A DNA stretch of 64,000 nt from Oscillospiraceae bacterium (GCA_015067975.1 SVLK01000001.1:85513-149512); one strand, 5' to 3'. Counted from the first letter of the stretch, positions 42,030-52,391 are shown. Translations and numbers: made by a program. The notes: a model not told the origin generated them from the sequence alone.

Positions 42030-42230
42030 ATGAGACATCCAGAAGACCAGCATTGGTGTCCGTTACTTAATTGTAATATATATTGGGGCGGTCCTGGCGG
42101 ATGTTATGAAGTACAAGAGGTTCGCGAAGATAGTATGGATATGGAACTATTGCCACAATCATTCGATATTAAACAAGCAGACAAGCATTGTGAAGATTGC
42201 CAATGGTACAATGTTTCAAAACATCAATAG
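42030..42230 (+). CDS. Small cysteine-rich hypothetical protein inserted next to spoVT
   Basis: 66 aa, MRHPEDQHWCPLLNCNIYWG ..., ending KHCEDCQWYNVSKHQ; five Cys with a CxxC pair suggest zinc binding. GGCGGTGA ribosome site, own promoter and terminator. Its codons are clearly more AT-rich than the neighbours, and it lies between spoVT and a partial spoVT duplicate, so it is likely foreign DNA. No family recognised. Confidence 0.6.
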   Translation: MRHPEDQHWCPLLNCNIYWGGPGGCYEVQEVREDSMDMELLPQSFDIKQADKHCEDCQWYNVSKHQ

Positions 42231-42231
42231 A

Positions 42232-42261
42232 AATAACGGAGTGAAATATCACTCCGTTATT
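42232..42261 (+). terminator. Terminator of small cysteine protein
   Basis: AATAACGGAGTG / CACTCCGTTATT, 6-nt loop, then ATTCTTTG. Confidence 0.8.
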
Positions 42262-42425
42262 ATTCTTTGTGCAAGACTATGTATCGCCCAGCGGAACCCT
42301 TCGATTGGTGTTAATGTTGTCAGCAAGGGGTCGCCCTCACGGATGCGCATGGTGCGGCGGATCTCCTTGGGGATCACTACCCGACCAAGATTATCGATGC
42401 GCCGTACAATTCCGGTTGCTTTCAT
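42249..42425 (-). pseudogene. Truncated spoVT duplicate (AbrB domain only)
   Basis: 58-aa ORF started at 42425 after AAGGAGAG. Its first 34 residues match SpoVT except one (MKATGIVRRIDNLGRVVIPK ... REGDPL), then it diverges to an unrelated tail LTTLTPIEGF. The 5' untranslated region is also partly similar to that of spoVT (TATAAT, ribosome site, CATATATG). It could be a non-functional fragment, or a DNA-binding-only peptide able to heterodimerise with SpoVT/AbrB proteins. Confidence 0.6.
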
Positions 42426-42501
42426 ATATGAATCTCTCCTTGTTTTATCTTGCCTTGTTATTGTTTGTAAGGAGAGGAGAATTATACTTGACGCCCAAAA
42501 G

Positions 42502-42540
42502 CAAAAAGAAAGGCTCACATCTCGTGAGCCTTTCTTTTTG
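42502..42540. terminator. Strong bidirectional hairpin upstream of truncated spoVT copy
   Basis: CAAAAAGAAAGGCTCAC / GTGAGCCTTTCTTTTTG with a 5-nt loop; likely ends the ptb-like transcript on the minus strand. 42541-42718 shows no gene. Confidence 0.8.
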
Positions 42541-42718
42541 TTCGTTTTTTTCGCAATTCCGGACTCACACATGCTTTTTCCACCGGACTCAACATAATCT
42601 ACATCTTTGCTGATTTTTTGCAGATCGAGGATTACAAAAGGATCAAGGTCTGTGAGCGGGATCATAATAGCAGTGGTACTATCCATATAGAACTGCCTTA
42701 AAAAGCTTGATTAAAAGA

Positions 42719-43669
42719 TTACTTCTCGGGAACCTCGGTAAGCATAGCTGCGGCAACGCACAGAGACAGGAAGACCTGCTCTTCCATGCTGGAGCGGGAG
42801 GTGATGGCCACGGGTACGCGGGTGCCGGCCAGAACGCCGCAGGCGTTGACATTGGCGGACATGGTCAGCACCTTCATCACGGTGTTGCCGGCCATAACGT
42901 TGGGCATCAGCACAGCATCAAACTCGCCGCAGAAGGGGTTGTCGTAACCCTTCAGGCGGGCAGCTTCCTTGCTGACGATCAGATCCCAGGGAATGGGGCC
43001 GACCAGTTCACAGTCGGCAATGGGTTCCATAATGTGGGAGCGCACGATGTTCTGTGCTTCCACCGTGTCGCGCATATGAAAGCTGGGCTTTTCTACCAGA
43101 GACAGAACGGCGATTTTGGGACGCTCGATGCCCAGATGGCTGAGAACATCGACGATGTTCTTGACTACCTTCTTGCGCTGACCTTCGGAGGGGTTGATCA
43201 GCACGGAAACATCGGACAGGGCCAGCACTTTTTCGTAGTAGGGAACCTTCAGCAGAGCCACTTCGCAAACCAGACCATTTGTCAGATTGTTTCTCTTGTC
43301 CAGAATGGGCATCAAAAAGTTGCGGGTGGAAGTGTTGCCGCGCACCAGAATATCACCCAAACCGTCATTGATGATAGAAACGGCACGCTTCATGTAGGGG
43401 TGATAGTCATTGTGCGGGTCGGAAACTTCGTAGTCGGCCACATCACTGATAGCATAGCTGCGCTCGAACAAACCAAGGGTTTTCAGCATAGTAATGATGC
43501 GCTCTTTGGCGCCGACAAGAATTGGCTGACAGAAACCCTGTGCCTCGGCCTCGAACACGGCCTTCATGATGTTTTCGCAGTCGGCACCGGCGACCACCAT
43601 ACGGGCGGGACGGTCCAGAGACTTGGCGCGCTGGATCACAAAATCAAATTCTTTTTCGTAAATATGCAT
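42719..43669 (-). CDS. Phosphate butyryltransferase-like enzyme (PTA/PTB family)
   Basis: 316 aa, near the usual 300 for Ptb. Family features include the N-terminal [42 protein letters not shown] and the C-terminal [21 protein letters not shown]. It would transfer a butyryl (or similar acyl) group between CoA and phosphate. No kinase (buk) is adjacent in this window, so it could instead serve another acyl-CoA. Likely co-transcribed after hppA (23-bp gap). Confidence 0.85.
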   Translation of the reverse strand: MHIYEKEFDFVIQRAKSLDRPARMVVAGADCENIMKAVFEAEAQGFCQPILVGAKERIITMLKTLGLFERSYAISDVADYEVSDPHNDYHPYMKRAVSIINDGLGDILVRGNTSTRNFLMPILDKRNNLTNGLVCEVALLKVPYYEKVLALSDVSVLINPSEGQRKKVVKNIVDVLSHLGIERPKIAVLSLVEKPSFHMRDTVEAQNIVRSHIMEPIADCELVGPIPWDLIVSKEAARLKGYDNPFCGEFDAVLMPNVMAGNTVMKVLTMSANVNACGVLAGTRVPVAITSRSSMEEQVFLSLCVAAAMLTEVPEK

Positions 43670-43692
43670 ACTTTTACTCTCCTTTTTGTGTA

Positions 43693-45687
43693 TTACAGCA
43701 GGCCCAGACCGGAGTTGATCAGCAGAAACAGGGGAGCAAAGACCAGAGCCACAACGGTCATCAGCTTAATGAGGATGTTGATGGAGGGGCCGGAGGTATC
43801 CTTAAAGGGGTCGCCTACGGTGTCGCCCACCACGGCTGCGCGATGGGCTTCGCTGCCCTTGCCACCGTGATGGCCTTCTTCGATGTACTTCTTGGCGTTA
43901 TCCCATGCGCCGCCTGCGTTGGACATGAACAGAGCCATCAGCACACCGGTGACCAAAGCGCCGGCCAGCAGACCGCCCAAAGCGGCAGTGCCCAGCAGAC
44001 AGCCAACCACCAGAGGAGCAATCACGGACAGGATACCGGGAACCAGCATTTCGTGCAGAGCGGCCTGGGTGGAGATGGCCACGCAGGAGGTGTAGTCAGG
44101 CTTACCGGTGCCTTCCAGAATACCGGGGATGGTACGGAACTGACGGCGTACTTCCTCGATCATCTTATAGGCAGCCTTGGAAACGGAGTCCATGGTCAGT
44201 GCCGAGAAGAAGAACGGCAGCATACCGCCGATGAACAGACCGACGATGACCTTATAGTTCAGCAGATCAATGCCGGTATCAAACAGTTTGACAGCCTCTG
44301 CATAGGAGACGAACAGAGCCAGAGCAGTCAGCGCAGCGGAGCCGATGGCAAAGCCCTTACCCATAGCGGCGGTGGTGTTGCCCACGGCATCGAGACAGTC
44401 GGTGATTTTACGTATATCTTTAGGCAGACCGGACATCTCGGCAATACCGCCGGCATTGTCGGCAATGGGACCGTAAGCGTCAACGGCCACGGTGATGCCG
44501 GTGGTGGACAGCATGCCCACAGCGGCCAGTGCGATACCGTACAGACCGTCAGCCATGTAAGCGCCGATGATACCCACGGCGATCAGCAGAATAGGCACGG
44601 CGGTGGAGTGCATACCCACAGCCAGACCGGAAATCACGGTGGTAGCAGAACCGGTTTCGGACTGCTGGGCGATTTTCTTGACAAAGCGGTAGTCACCGGA
44701 GGTGTAGACTTCCGTGATGACGCCGATGAGAACGCCTACGATCAAACCAAAGATGATAGCAAACGCGGACTTCATGTTGCCGAAGAACAGCCAGCTCATA
44801 ACCAAAGAGGCAACGACAACAACACCGCTGGCTACATAAGTACCGGTCTTCAGGGCCTTGTGGGGGCTGGACTTCTCATCACCCTTCACAAAGAAGGTGC
44901 CGACGATGGCGGCAGCAATGCCCACAGCGGAGAGCAGCAGGGGAAATACGACGCCGGTAAAACTGTACGTTACAGCGCCCAGCGTAATGGCAGAAACGAT
45001 GGAACCAACGTAGGACTCGAAAAGGTCGGCACCCATGCCGGCCACGTCGCCTACGTTATCGCCTACGTTGTCGGCGATGGTGGCGGGGTTGCGGGGGTCA
45101 TCTTCGGGGATACCGGCTTCCACCTTACCCACCAGATCGGCGCCGACGTCGGCAGCCTTGGTGTAGATGCCGCCGCCCACGCGGGCAAACAGGGCGATGG
45201 AGGAGGCACCCAGCGAGAAACCGGACAGCACGCCGGCATCGTTGGTCAGCAGGTAGACCAAGCCGCAGCCCAGCAGGCCCAGACCTACCACGCACATGCC
45301 CATCACGGCGCCGCCGGAGAAGGCGATGGACAAGGCTTTGTTCATGCCGGAATCCTTAGCGGCGGCAGCAGTTCTGACATTAGCCTTGGTGGCGACATTC
45401 ATGCCGACATAGCCGGCCAGCGTGGAGAACAGTGCACCGGACAGGAAGGCAAGTGCCGTCGGCCAGCCGATACCCAGCCCGATTGCCACGAAGAGAACGG
45501 CGACGAAGACCACGAGGATCTTATATTCAGCCATCAGGAAAGCCTGTGCACCTTCGTGGATAAATGCAGCAATTTCTTTCATGCGGTCGGTACCGGCATC
45601 CTGCGTGGACACTTTGCGGGATAGATAAAACGCAAAGGCCAGCGCTGCCAGACCCAACACGGGGGCAACAATAACAAGCAGCTCCAT
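43693..45687 (-). CDS. hppA: Membrane-bound K+-dependent pyrophosphatase, probably sodium-pumping
   Basis: 664 aa, 15-16 predicted helices. Signature [22 protein letters not shown] holds the pyrophosphate/Mg site; DNAGGIAEM and [11 protein letters not shown] follow. Ala in GNTTAA is the residue typical of K+-dependent enzymes (Lys in K+-independent ones). It couples pyrophosphate hydrolysis to export of Na+ or H+. With the sodium decarboxylase subunit elsewhere in the window, Na+ is the more likely ion. Confidence 0.95.
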   Translation of the reverse strand: MELLVIVAPVLGLAALAFAFYLSRKVSTQDAGTDRMKEIAAFIHEGAQAFLMAEYKILVVFVAVLFVAIGLGIGWPTALAFLSGALFSTLAGYVGMNVATKANVRTAAAAKDSGMNKALSIAFSGGAVMGMCVVGLGLLGCGLVYLLTNDAGVLSGFSLGASSIALFARVGGGIYTKAADVGADLVGKVEAGIPEDDPRNPATIADNVGDNVGDVAGMGADLFESYVGSIVSAITLGAVTYSFTGVVFPLLLSAVGIAAAIVGTFFVKGDEKSSPHKALKTGTYVASGVVVVASLVMSWLFFGNMKSAFAIIFGLIVGVLIGVITEVYTSGDYRFVKKIAQQSETGSATTVISGLAVGMHSTAVPILLIAVGIIGAYMADGLYGIALAAVGMLSTTGITVAVDAYGPIADNAGGIAEMSGLPKDIRKITDCLDAVGNTTAAMGKGFAIGSAALTALALFVSYAEAVKLFDTGIDLLNYKVIVGLFIGGMLPFFFSALTMDSVSKAAYKMIEEVRRQFRTIPGILEGTGKPDYTSCVAISTQAALHEMLVPGILSVIAPLVVGCLLGTAALGGLLAGALVTGVLMALFMSNAGGAWDNAKKYIEEGHHGGKGSEAHRAAVVGDTVGDPFKDTSGPSINILIKLMTVVALVFAPLFLLINSGLGLL

Positions 45688-45710
45688 TGTTTTAAATCCT
45701 TTCTTTTTCT

Positions 45711-45739
45711 ATTCTGTTCCTTTTCATTTAGTAAGGCAA
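45711..45739 (-). promoter_or_regulatory. Promoter of hppA
   Basis: Minus-strand TTGCCT, 17-bp spacer, CAGAAT; a second possible pair (TTGTAA/TAGAAT) lies about 25 bp further upstream. The gap 45740-45860 holds nothing else. Confidence 0.4.
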
Positions 45740-45862
45740 AACGCCAATTCTAAATTAATTCCATTTTATTACAAACCTCAGTGCATAGCAAGATATTTGT
45801 TCGAAAGTGCACAAAATTTTTACCAAACATTGTGAAATGTGAAACAATTAGTGAAGAAACAT

Positions 45863-45904
45863 AAAAAAATTGGTGGGAAGTTTTTCCCACCAAAAATTTT
45901 TCAT
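45863..45904 (-). terminator. Terminator of bactofilin gene
   Basis: AAAAATTGGTGGGAA / TTTCCCACCAAAAATTTTT-type inverted repeat, T-rich on the minus-strand 3' side. Confidence 0.75.
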
Positions 45905-45963
45905 GCAAAACTTTTTATTTTGTTCGCCAGTTCTTCGAGAAAGCACTGCCATCCGGACCGGAT

Positions 45964-46389
45964 TCACTTCATCTCAATGTGCCCGTCTATTGCAGCGCCC
46001 TGCTGCATGGACATGGAGGGGGTGCGAATGCTGCCGCGCAGACACGCGCTGCTTTGCAGAGCGGCGCTGCCACTGACAGTCACATCACCTTCCAAAGTGC
46101 CGCCCAAATCCAGTTGGGATGCCGTAACATTGCCGTGCAGAGCAGCGTCTTTGCTGACGGAAACCATACCCGCACTGGTAACATTACCGGTTAACGTGCC
46201 GCGCACCAGCCGGACAGAACTGGCTGCAATGTCGGAGTGCAGATCAGCGTGCAGGATCACAGCGCCATCTACATGGAGCTCTCCCTTGAATTCTCCGGCA
46301 ATTTCCACATCGCCCTTGCAGCGCAATATCCCTTCAAAAACAGTCCCTTCACCGAGGCGGCTGATATTGCTTTGTTTGTTATTGTCCAT
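45964..46389 (-). CDS. Bactofilin (polymer-forming cytoskeletal protein)
   Basis: 141 aa. Central beta-helix with repeating hydrophobic turns (FEGILRCKGDVEIAGEFKGEL, GNVTASQLDLGGTLEGDV) flanked by short polar termini, the standard bactofilin layout. Such proteins self-assemble without nucleotide into membrane-associated filaments that guide cell wall synthesis. Single gene. Confidence 0.9.
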   Translation of the reverse strand: MDNNKQSNISRLGEGTVFEGILRCKGDVEIAGEFKGELHVDGAVILHADLHSDIAASSVRLVRGTLTGNVTSAGMVSVSKDAALHGNVTASQLDLGGTLEGDVTVSGSAALQSSACLRGSIRTPSMSMQQGAAIDGHIEMK

Positions 46390-46568
46390 TAGCGACTCCT
46401 TACTCCGGAAAAACGGATACTATATGTTTATATCATAGCAAAAAATGGAAGAAACGGGTCGACAACGTCCTAAAAGTGGGCTTTTTGCGCCTTGAAAAGC
46501 AGTGGCCGGGGGTAGCAGAGGGAAAAAGTGTGTGCTAAAATATAAGAAAAGATGGGAGGCGTGGCGAT

Positions 46569-47294
46569 ATGTACCTTGCACTATGCGATGACCAGCGGCA
46601 GGAACTGGATATGCTGCAAGAGCAGCTGGAACGCTGGCAGCAGTCGCGGCACACAGTGTTGCGCTGTAAGACATTTGACAATGCGGATGCGTTGCTGGAC
46701 GCGGCTCGAAAGGAACATTTTGACCTGTATTTTTTGGACGTGCTGATGCCCGGTTTGACCGGCATGGATGCAGCACGCGAAATCCGCGAATTTGATGACG
46801 CTGCCCATATCGTATTTCTCACCTCGGCTCCCGGTTTTGCTTATGAAAGCTACGGCGTTAAGGCGCTGGACTATCTGCTCAAGCCGGTGGAAGAGGAGCG
46901 AGTGTTTGCGCTGCTGGACCGTATTTCAATGGCGGAGCATCGGCCGAAAGAGGGAATGACCATCAAGTGCGGCGCTACGGTGACGCGGATCTTGTTCTCC
47001 CAACTGGTCTATGTGGAGGTCAACAGTAAGCATCTTTACTTCCATATGGCGGACGGCCATGTGAAAGAGGTCTACGGTACGCTGCGCCAGTTTGGTCCAC
47101 AGCTGCTGCAGCGGCCGGAGTTTATGCAGATCCACCGCAGCTACATTATGAATATGCTGCAGGTAGCGGAACTGTCGCCCGCCGGTGTGCGTACATTTTC
47201 CGGTGAAAATCTGCCGGTGTCGCGCCTGCTGTATACCCAGCTGCAAAAGGACTATATAAAGCTGCTGTTTGACAGCAGAGATCTACCGGAATAA
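46569..47294 (+). CDS. LytTR-family response regulator (AgrA-like)
   Basis: 241 aa. Receiver domain (residues 1-120: ALCDDQ, phosphoacceptor Asp in YFLDVLMPG, Lys in LLKPV) and LytTR DNA-binding domain (about 140-235: IHRSYIMNM). Usually paired with a histidine kinase of the AgrC/LytS type, but none is adjacent, so it is an orphan here. Controls cell-surface or peptide genes in relatives. Confidence 0.9.
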   Translation: MYLALCDDQRQELDMLQEQLERWQQSRHTVLRCKTFDNADALLDAARKEHFDLYFLDVLMPGLTGMDAAREIREFDDAAHIVFLTSAPGFAYESYGVKALDYLLKPVEEERVFALLDRISMAEHRPKEGMTIKCGATVTRILFSQLVYVEVNSKHLYFHMADGHVKEVYGTLRQFGPQLLQRPEFMQIHRSYIMNMLQVAELSPAGVRTFSGENLPVSRLLYTQLQKDYIKLLFDSRDLPE

Positions 47295-47306
47295 CAAATC
47301 AAAAAG

Positions 47307-47343
47307 ACCGTCGCATGCGTTTTAAGCATGCGACGGTCTTTTG
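47307..47343. terminator. Bidirectional terminator
   Basis: AAGACCGTCGCATGC / GCATGCGACGGTCTT hairpin between the LytTR and MATE genes, T tract on the + side. Confidence 0.85.
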
Positions 47344-47352
47344 CTGAAACGG

Positions 47353-48717
47353 TTAATCCACTTCGTCCGTCAAGTTTCGCAGCCATATTCCGCTGCGATA
47401 GCGCCGGATGGCCAGCAGCAGCCGGACGAGTTGCTCAATCTGTACCAACAGGAACAATGCCGGCAGGGTGGATACGCCCAGCAGCAAAACGCTGCCAAAA
47501 GCGATGGGAATACCCAGCAGCCAGACAAGGCCACAGTCCAGAAACATCAAATAACCGGTGTCGCCGCCGGCGCGAATGGCAAAAAGAAATACTACGTTGA
47601 ACAAACGTGATACAATGCGAAGGGAAAAGAGCCGAACCATCAGTATCGTGCTTTGTGCCAGTTCCTGAGAGGAGAGGGAGAACAGATTGACGGCCGGCCG
47701 TGCCAAAAGGAGCAAAAACGCGGAAAGTACCACGGATGCCACTGCGGAGATGGGCAGCAGCCAGCGTACTGTGTCTTTGGCACGCTGCAGTTCTTTCCGC
47801 CCCAGACATTCGCCCAGCAGAATGGTGCAGGCGTTGCCCATGCCAATGGCCACCACATAAGGGATCATGTGAATGGAATAGGCCACCTTGTAGGACTCCA
47901 GCGCCGTACTTCCCAGCAGGGCGAAGGCTTTGATATACATGGTATCGCCAAAGCCGAACAACATCTCGTTGGCCATAATCGGCAGCATCCGCCGCAGCAT
48001 GGGGCGGATGAAGCTGAACGGCCAGTTGGCCATTTCGCGCCATGTGCCAAGGAACGGCTGATGTGTAACAATGGCGTATATGATATGCGCTGCCAAACCC
48101 AATCCTGTGGCAATCACGGTGGACAGTGCAGCACCTCGTGCTCCCAGTTCCGGCAGGCCCAACTTGCCGAAAATCAGCAGATAGTTGCCCACTGCGTTGA
48201 TGACATTTACGCAAATGCCGATTACCATGGGAACCACGGTTTTTTGAATACAGCGGTACATGAAGGAAAAGGCGTTGGTCAGGCTTACGAAAAAGAATGA
48301 GTAGCAGCTGACCTGCAGATATTCCCATGCCATGCTTACCAGCGAGGTGTCCTTGCTGTAAAAAGAAAGCAGTGTAGTACAGCCTATTTGTGCCAGCAGG
48401 AAGAACAGTAACGCAGCAAAGAAATTCAGCATCATAAACAGGCCGAATGAACGCTTTAAGTTTTTCCAGTCACGAATGCCGTAAAACTGCGTGGCATATA
48501 CACTGATACCGGAGTTGATGCCAAACCCGAACAAGAATAGCAGATTGCTTAGGTCACCTGCCACTGCTACGGCGCTGACATAGCCCACATAGCTGACCAT
48601 CAAAGTGTCGAGGAAGCCTGCACCCTGATTCAGCAGCTGCTGAAAACAGATGGGGAGAACAATGCGGCACGCTTTTTTATAAAACTCCGGTGGTGCGAGC
48701 AGACTATGCTGCTTCAT
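47353..48717 (-). CDS. MATE-family efflux transporter
   Basis: 454 aa, 12 predicted helices. MATE pattern: LPICFQQLLNQGAGFLDTLMVSYVG near the N-terminus and the mirrored half near MLPIMANEMLFGFGDTMYIKAF. Exports organic cations or drugs using Na+ or H+. Its start is 18 nt after the fumarase beta stop, so it may be co-transcribed with the fumarase genes. Confidence 0.9.
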   Translation of the reverse strand: MKQHSLLAPPEFYKKACRIVLPICFQQLLNQGAGFLDTLMVSYVGYVSAVAVAGDLSNLLFLFGFGINSGISVYATQFYGIRDWKNLKRSFGLFMMLNFFAALLFFLLAQIGCTTLLSFYSKDTSLVSMAWEYLQVSCYSFFFVSLTNAFSFMYRCIQKTVVPMVIGICVNVINAVGNYLLIFGKLGLPELGARGAALSTVIATGLGLAAHIIYAIVTHQPFLGTWREMANWPFSFIRPMLRRMLPIMANEMLFGFGDTMYIKAFALLGSTALESYKVAYSIHMIPYVVAIGMGNACTILLGECLGRKELQRAKDTVRWLLPISAVASVVLSAFLLLLARPAVNLFSLSSQELAQSTILMVRLFSLRIVSRLFNVVFLFAIRAGGDTGYLMFLDCGLVWLLGIPIAFGSVLLLGVSTLPALFLLVQIEQLVRLLLAIRRYRSGIWLRNLTDEVD

Positions 48718-48735
48718 ACGCTCCCTTCTTTCGTA

Positions 48736-49254
48736 TCAAAGGATGCTATTGCCCTGCGCGTCAATGCCCACGATGGCGTAGAAATCTTCCACTTCCAGCC
48801 GACAGACGGATTCCGTGCCCAAGTCTTCGTAGCACACGGTTTCCTTGCTGCGGATGCTGTCGGCGATCAGTGCGGCTGCGCCACCAATGGTGATGAAATA
48901 CACCGCGCCGTTGCGCATGATGGCCTGCCGCACCGGTTCAGTGCGCTGACCCTTGCCAATCATGCCGGCCATGCCGGCATCCAGCAGCGCCGGCGTGTAA
49001 GGATCCATACGGTAGCTGGTGGTAGGTCCGGCAGGCCCGATGGGCTGACCCGGCTTGGCCGGCGCGGGACCGACATAATAAATCAGCTGCCCGCGCAGAT
49101 CCACCGGCAGTTCTTCGCCGCGCTGCATGGCCTCATACAGCCGCTTGTGGGCGGCGTCGCGACCTGTATAAACGGTGCCGCTGAGCAGCACCTCGTCACC
49201 TGCCCGCAGCGAGGCGATATCCTCGCGGCGCAGGGGAAGCTGTAAACGGATCAT
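48736..49254 (-). CDS. Fe-S hydro-lyase (fumarase/tartrate dehydratase) beta subunit
   Basis: 172 aa. C-terminal-domain homologue of class I fumarases (VLLSGTVYTGRDAAHKRLYEAM, PGQPIGPAGPTTSYRMD). It pairs with the alpha subunit encoded 13 bp upstream to make the two-subunit enzyme common in Clostridia. Interconverts fumarate and malate, or acts on tartrate. Confidence 0.9.
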   Translation of the reverse strand: MIRLQLPLRREDIASLRAGDEVLLSGTVYTGRDAAHKRLYEAMQRGEELPVDLRGQLIYYVGPAPAKPGQPIGPAGPTTSYRMDPYTPALLDAGMAGMIGKGQRTEPVRQAIMRNGAVYFITIGGAAALIADSIRSKETVCYEDLGTESVCRLEVEDFYAIVGIDAQGNSIL

Positions 49255-49267
49255 GTGCGTGCCTCCT

Positions 49268-50113
49268 TTACAGTACTACATGGCTGTGGCGATAAGCGTG
49301 ACAACAGATGTTCACCGCTACCGGTAAGCCTGCAATGTGGGTGGGGAAGTATTCAATGTGCACGCCCAGTGCCGAGGTATTGCCACCCAACCCGGCAGGG
49401 CCGATGTGCAGTGTGTTGATGCATTGCATCAACTCTTTCTCCAGCGCGGCGTAACGTGCATCTTCGTTGTGGCTGCCTACCTCGCGCATCAGTGCAAATT
49501 TGGACAGCTGTGCACACTTTTCAAAAGTGCCGCCGATACCCACGCCGATCACCATGGGAGGGCAGGGGTTAGGGCCGGCATTTTTTACTGTCTGCATCAC
49601 AAAATCCAGCACGCCGTCCACACCGTCGGCGGGCTTGAGCATCTTGATGGCACTCATGTTCTCACTGCCAAAACCTTTGGGGGCAAAGGTAATGTCCAGC
49701 TTGTCGCCATCGACCATCTCATAGTAGATAATGGCCGGCGTGTTGTCGCGGGTGTTGACGCGCTCGAAAAGAGGGTCATTTACCACACTCTTGCGCAGAT
49801 ATCCGTCGCAGTACCCTTCTGCTGTACCGCGCTGGATCGCCTCTTCCAGACTGCCGCCGACAAAACGAATGTCCTGTCCCACTTTCACACGGAAGATGGC
49901 CATGCCGGTGTCCTGACACATGGCGACCTGCCGCTCTTCGGCCAGCTGATCGTTGAGAATGATCTTGTCCAGAATGCTGCGGGACAGCGGCTTTTCCTCT
50001 GCATCGCGGCAACGCTGCAGGCACTGCATCATGGTATCGCCGATGCAGCAGTTGGCCTCTACCACCATTTGCGCCACTGCACGGCGCACAATCGTTACAT
50101 CCAGTTCTCTCAT
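49268..50113 (-). CDS. Fe-S hydro-lyase (fumarase/tartrate dehydratase) alpha subunit
   Basis: 281 aa. Carries the catalytic [4Fe-4S] ligands: Cys in AMCQDTGMAIF, in PNPCPPMVIGVGIGG and in the C-terminal region (NICCHA). Dehydratase of fumarate/malate type; oxygen-sensitive. First gene of an operon with the beta subunit and possibly the MATE gene. Distinguishing fumarase from tartrate dehydratase needs assay or phylogeny. Confidence 0.9.
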   Translation of the reverse strand: MRELDVTIVRRAVAQMVVEANCCIGDTMMQCLQRCRDAEEKPLSRSILDKIILNDQLAEERQVAMCQDTGMAIFRVKVGQDIRFVGGSLEEAIQRGTAEGYCDGYLRKSVVNDPLFERVNTRDNTPAIIYYEMVDGDKLDITFAPKGFGSENMSAIKMLKPADGVDGVLDFVMQTVKNAGPNPCPPMVIGVGIGGTFEKCAQLSKFALMREVGSHNEDARYAALEKELMQCINTLHIGPAGLGGNTSALGVHIEYFPTHIAGLPVAVNICCHAYRHSHVVL

Positions 50114-50356
50114 GACGTGCTCCTTACCTGTTTTTGGAATTCATCAACTTGATTTTAAAGAGTTGCGGCGGCAGTGTCAATGTCTGTATGTCGACACGTG
50201 TATTTTTTATCATGGTACCGCGCCAAGTATTTGCCAAAATGCCATTCTTCTGCCGACAGATGCTTTCTTTTTTGCGCGCGGTGTGGTATTATATTGCCAA
50301 CTAAACTGCGGCGGTGCGCCGCGGCATCGTGCATTATGCACAGAAGGAGGATGACC

Positions 50357-52348
50357 ATGGCGAAACAAGCGACTTATCGTCCGGAACATCTGCACTATTT
50401 GAAAATGCTGGCCAAACAATTTCCCAATGTACAAGCCGCCAGCACGGAAATCATCAATCTGCAGGCTATTTTGAACCTGCCTAAGGGTACAGAACACTTC
50501 ATCTCCGACGTACACGGCGAACATGAGGCATTCCAGCATATCCTCAACTCTGCCTCCGGCGTGGTGCGTGAAAAGCTGGATGAGCTGTTCGGTACTACCA
50601 TGACCCGTATGGAGCGGGATCAGCTGGCCACGTTGATCTACTATCCTGAGGAAAAGCTGGAGGAGATCGAGCGCACTGTGCCCGATATGCGCGAGTGGTA
50701 TCGCATTACCTTCCACCGTCTCATCGAAGTGTGCTGTCTGGTCAGCTCCAAATATACCCGCTCAAAAGTGCGTAAAGCCATGCCTCCGGAATATGCCTAT
50801 ATTATCGATGAGCTGATCCACACCCACTATGAGGACACCGACAAGCGTGACTATTACGAAAACATCATCTCCACCATTATTGATCTGGAGCGCGCAGCCA
50901 ACTTTTTGGTGGAGTTGTGCGGCCTGATCAAGCGTATGGCGGTGGACCACCTGCATTTGGTAGGCGATATTTATGACCGCGGTCCCGGTGCCGATATCAT
51001 CATGGACTCGCTGCTGGAGTACCACAGCGTGGATATCCAGTGGGGCAACCATGACATTTTGTGGATGGGTGCAGCCTCCGGTTCCCGTACGCTGGTAGCC
51101 ACCGTGCTGCTCAACTCGCTGCGTTATAACAATCTGGAGATCATTGAAACGGGTTACGGTATTTCCCTGCGCCCGCTGAGCGTGTTCGCCAGCGAGGTAT
51201 ATAAGGATTGCGATATCTCCCGCTTTAAGATCAAGTTTACCGGTGACGACGAAAAGGACTATACGGAAAAAGATAAGCGGCTGGTGGCCCAGATGCATAA
51301 AGCCATCACGATGATCCTCTTTAAGCTGGAGGGACAGAAGATCCTGCGCAATCCCAGCTTTGGTATGGAAGACCGTCTGCTGTTGGATAAAATCGACTAC
51401 GAGAAGAAGACTATTACCATCGGTGACAAGACCTATCCCATGCTGGATACCGACTTCCCCACGGTGGATCCTAAAGATCCTTATAAGCTGACGCCGGAAG
51501 AAGATGCATTGATCGCCACGCTGACCCGCTCGTTCCGCCACAGTGAAAAACTGCAGCGCCATATTCGCTTCCTCTATTCCAAAGGCAGCCTGTATCGGGT
51601 GTATAACGGCAACGTGCTGTTCCACGGCTGCGTTCCCATGTCTGCAGAAGGCGAATTGCTGCGCTTCTCCATCGGCTGCAATGAGTTGAGCGGCAAGGAG
51701 TTCCTTGACTATGCCGATGCCACCGCTCGCCGTGCCTATTACAATAAACCCGGTTCTCCCGAGCGCCAGTTTGGCATGGACTTCTTGTGGTGGCTGTGGT
51801 GTGGCCGCAATAGTCCTATCTTTGGCCGTGACCGCATGACTACTTTTGAGCGCCGCTTTATTGCCGACGAGGATACATGGACGGAGCCCAAGAACGCTTA
51901 CTACACCCTGTATCAGGATCCGGAGATTTGCGACCGGCTGCTGAAAGAGTTCGGCCTGGAGGGTGAGCATTGCCATATCATTAACGGTCATGTTCCCGTC
52001 AAGTCCAAGAAAGGCGAGAGCCCCATCAAGGGCCACGGTAAGCTGCTGGTGATCGATGGCGGCTTCTGCAAGGCCTACCAGGGAACGACGGGTATTGCCG
52101 GTTATACGCTGATCTACAATTCCAATTGTCTGCGTTTGGTCGCCCACGAACCTTTTGCCGGCAAGGCCGATGCCATTGATGACAACATTGATATTGGTTC
52201 CACCTCCAGCGTTTTTGAGCGTATGGAAAAGCGCCAGAAGATTGCTGATACCGACGTGGGCCGCCTGCTGAAAGAACAGATCAACGACCTGCTGTCGCTG
52301 CTGGCGGCATTCCGCAGCGGTGCTATCGTGGAAGTCCATCAGGACTGA
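50357..52348 (+). CDS. fbp: Fructose-1,6-bisphosphatase class III
   Basis: 663 aa. The start at 50357 (MAKQATYRPE) is used because AGGAGG ends 6 nt before it; the tracked ORF is 61 codons too long. Metallophosphatase motifs FISDVHGEHEAF, GDIYDRGPGADIIMD and GNHDILWMGA identify the Firmicute class III enzyme. Dephosphorylates fructose-1,6-bisphosphate for gluconeogenesis. Divergent from the fumarase operon; the 243-bp gap has a TATTATATT promoter-like box near 50286 but nothing else. Confidence 0.95.
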   Translation: MAKQATYRPEHLHYLKMLAKQFPNVQAASTEIINLQAILNLPKGTEHFISDVHGEHEAFQHILNSASGVVREKLDELFGTTMTRMERDQLATLIYYPEEKLEEIERTVPDMREWYRITFHRLIEVCCLVSSKYTRSKVRKAMPPEYAYIIDELIHTHYEDTDKRDYYENIISTIIDLERAANFLVELCGLIKRMAVDHLHLVGDIYDRGPGADIIMDSLLEYHSVDIQWGNHDILWMGAASGSRTLVATVLLNSLRYNNLEIIETGYGISLRPLSVFASEVYKDCDISRFKIKFTGDDEKDYTEKDKRLVAQMHKAITMILFKLEGQKILRNPSFGMEDRLLLDKIDYEKKTITIGDKTYPMLDTDFPTVDPKDPYKLTPEEDALIATLTRSFRHSEKLQRHIRFLYSKGSLYRVYNGNVLFHGCVPMSAEGELLRFSIGCNELSGKEFLDYADATARRAYYNKPGSPERQFGMDFLWWLWCGRNSPIFGRDRMTTFERRFIADEDTWTEPKNAYYTLYQDPEICDRLLKEFGLEGEHCHIINGHVPVKSKKGESPIKGHGKLLVIDGGFCKAYQGTTGIAGYTLIYNSNCLRLVAHEPFAGKADAIDDNIDIGSTSSVFERMEKRQKIADTDVGRLLKEQINDLLSLLAAFRSGAIVEVHQD

Positions 52349-52391
52349 TAAGAACATATTATGAAAAGTGCGGTGCTGAGCACCGCGCTTT

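Noticed and set aside
42249-42686. 145-aa ORF containing the spoVT duplicate
   Set aside because: The upstream 87 codons have no ribosome site and cross a strong terminator hairpin; the start at 42425 matches spoVT.
43843-45624. 593-aa plus-strand ORF over hppA
   Set aside because: Shadow of the pyrophosphatase; no domain.
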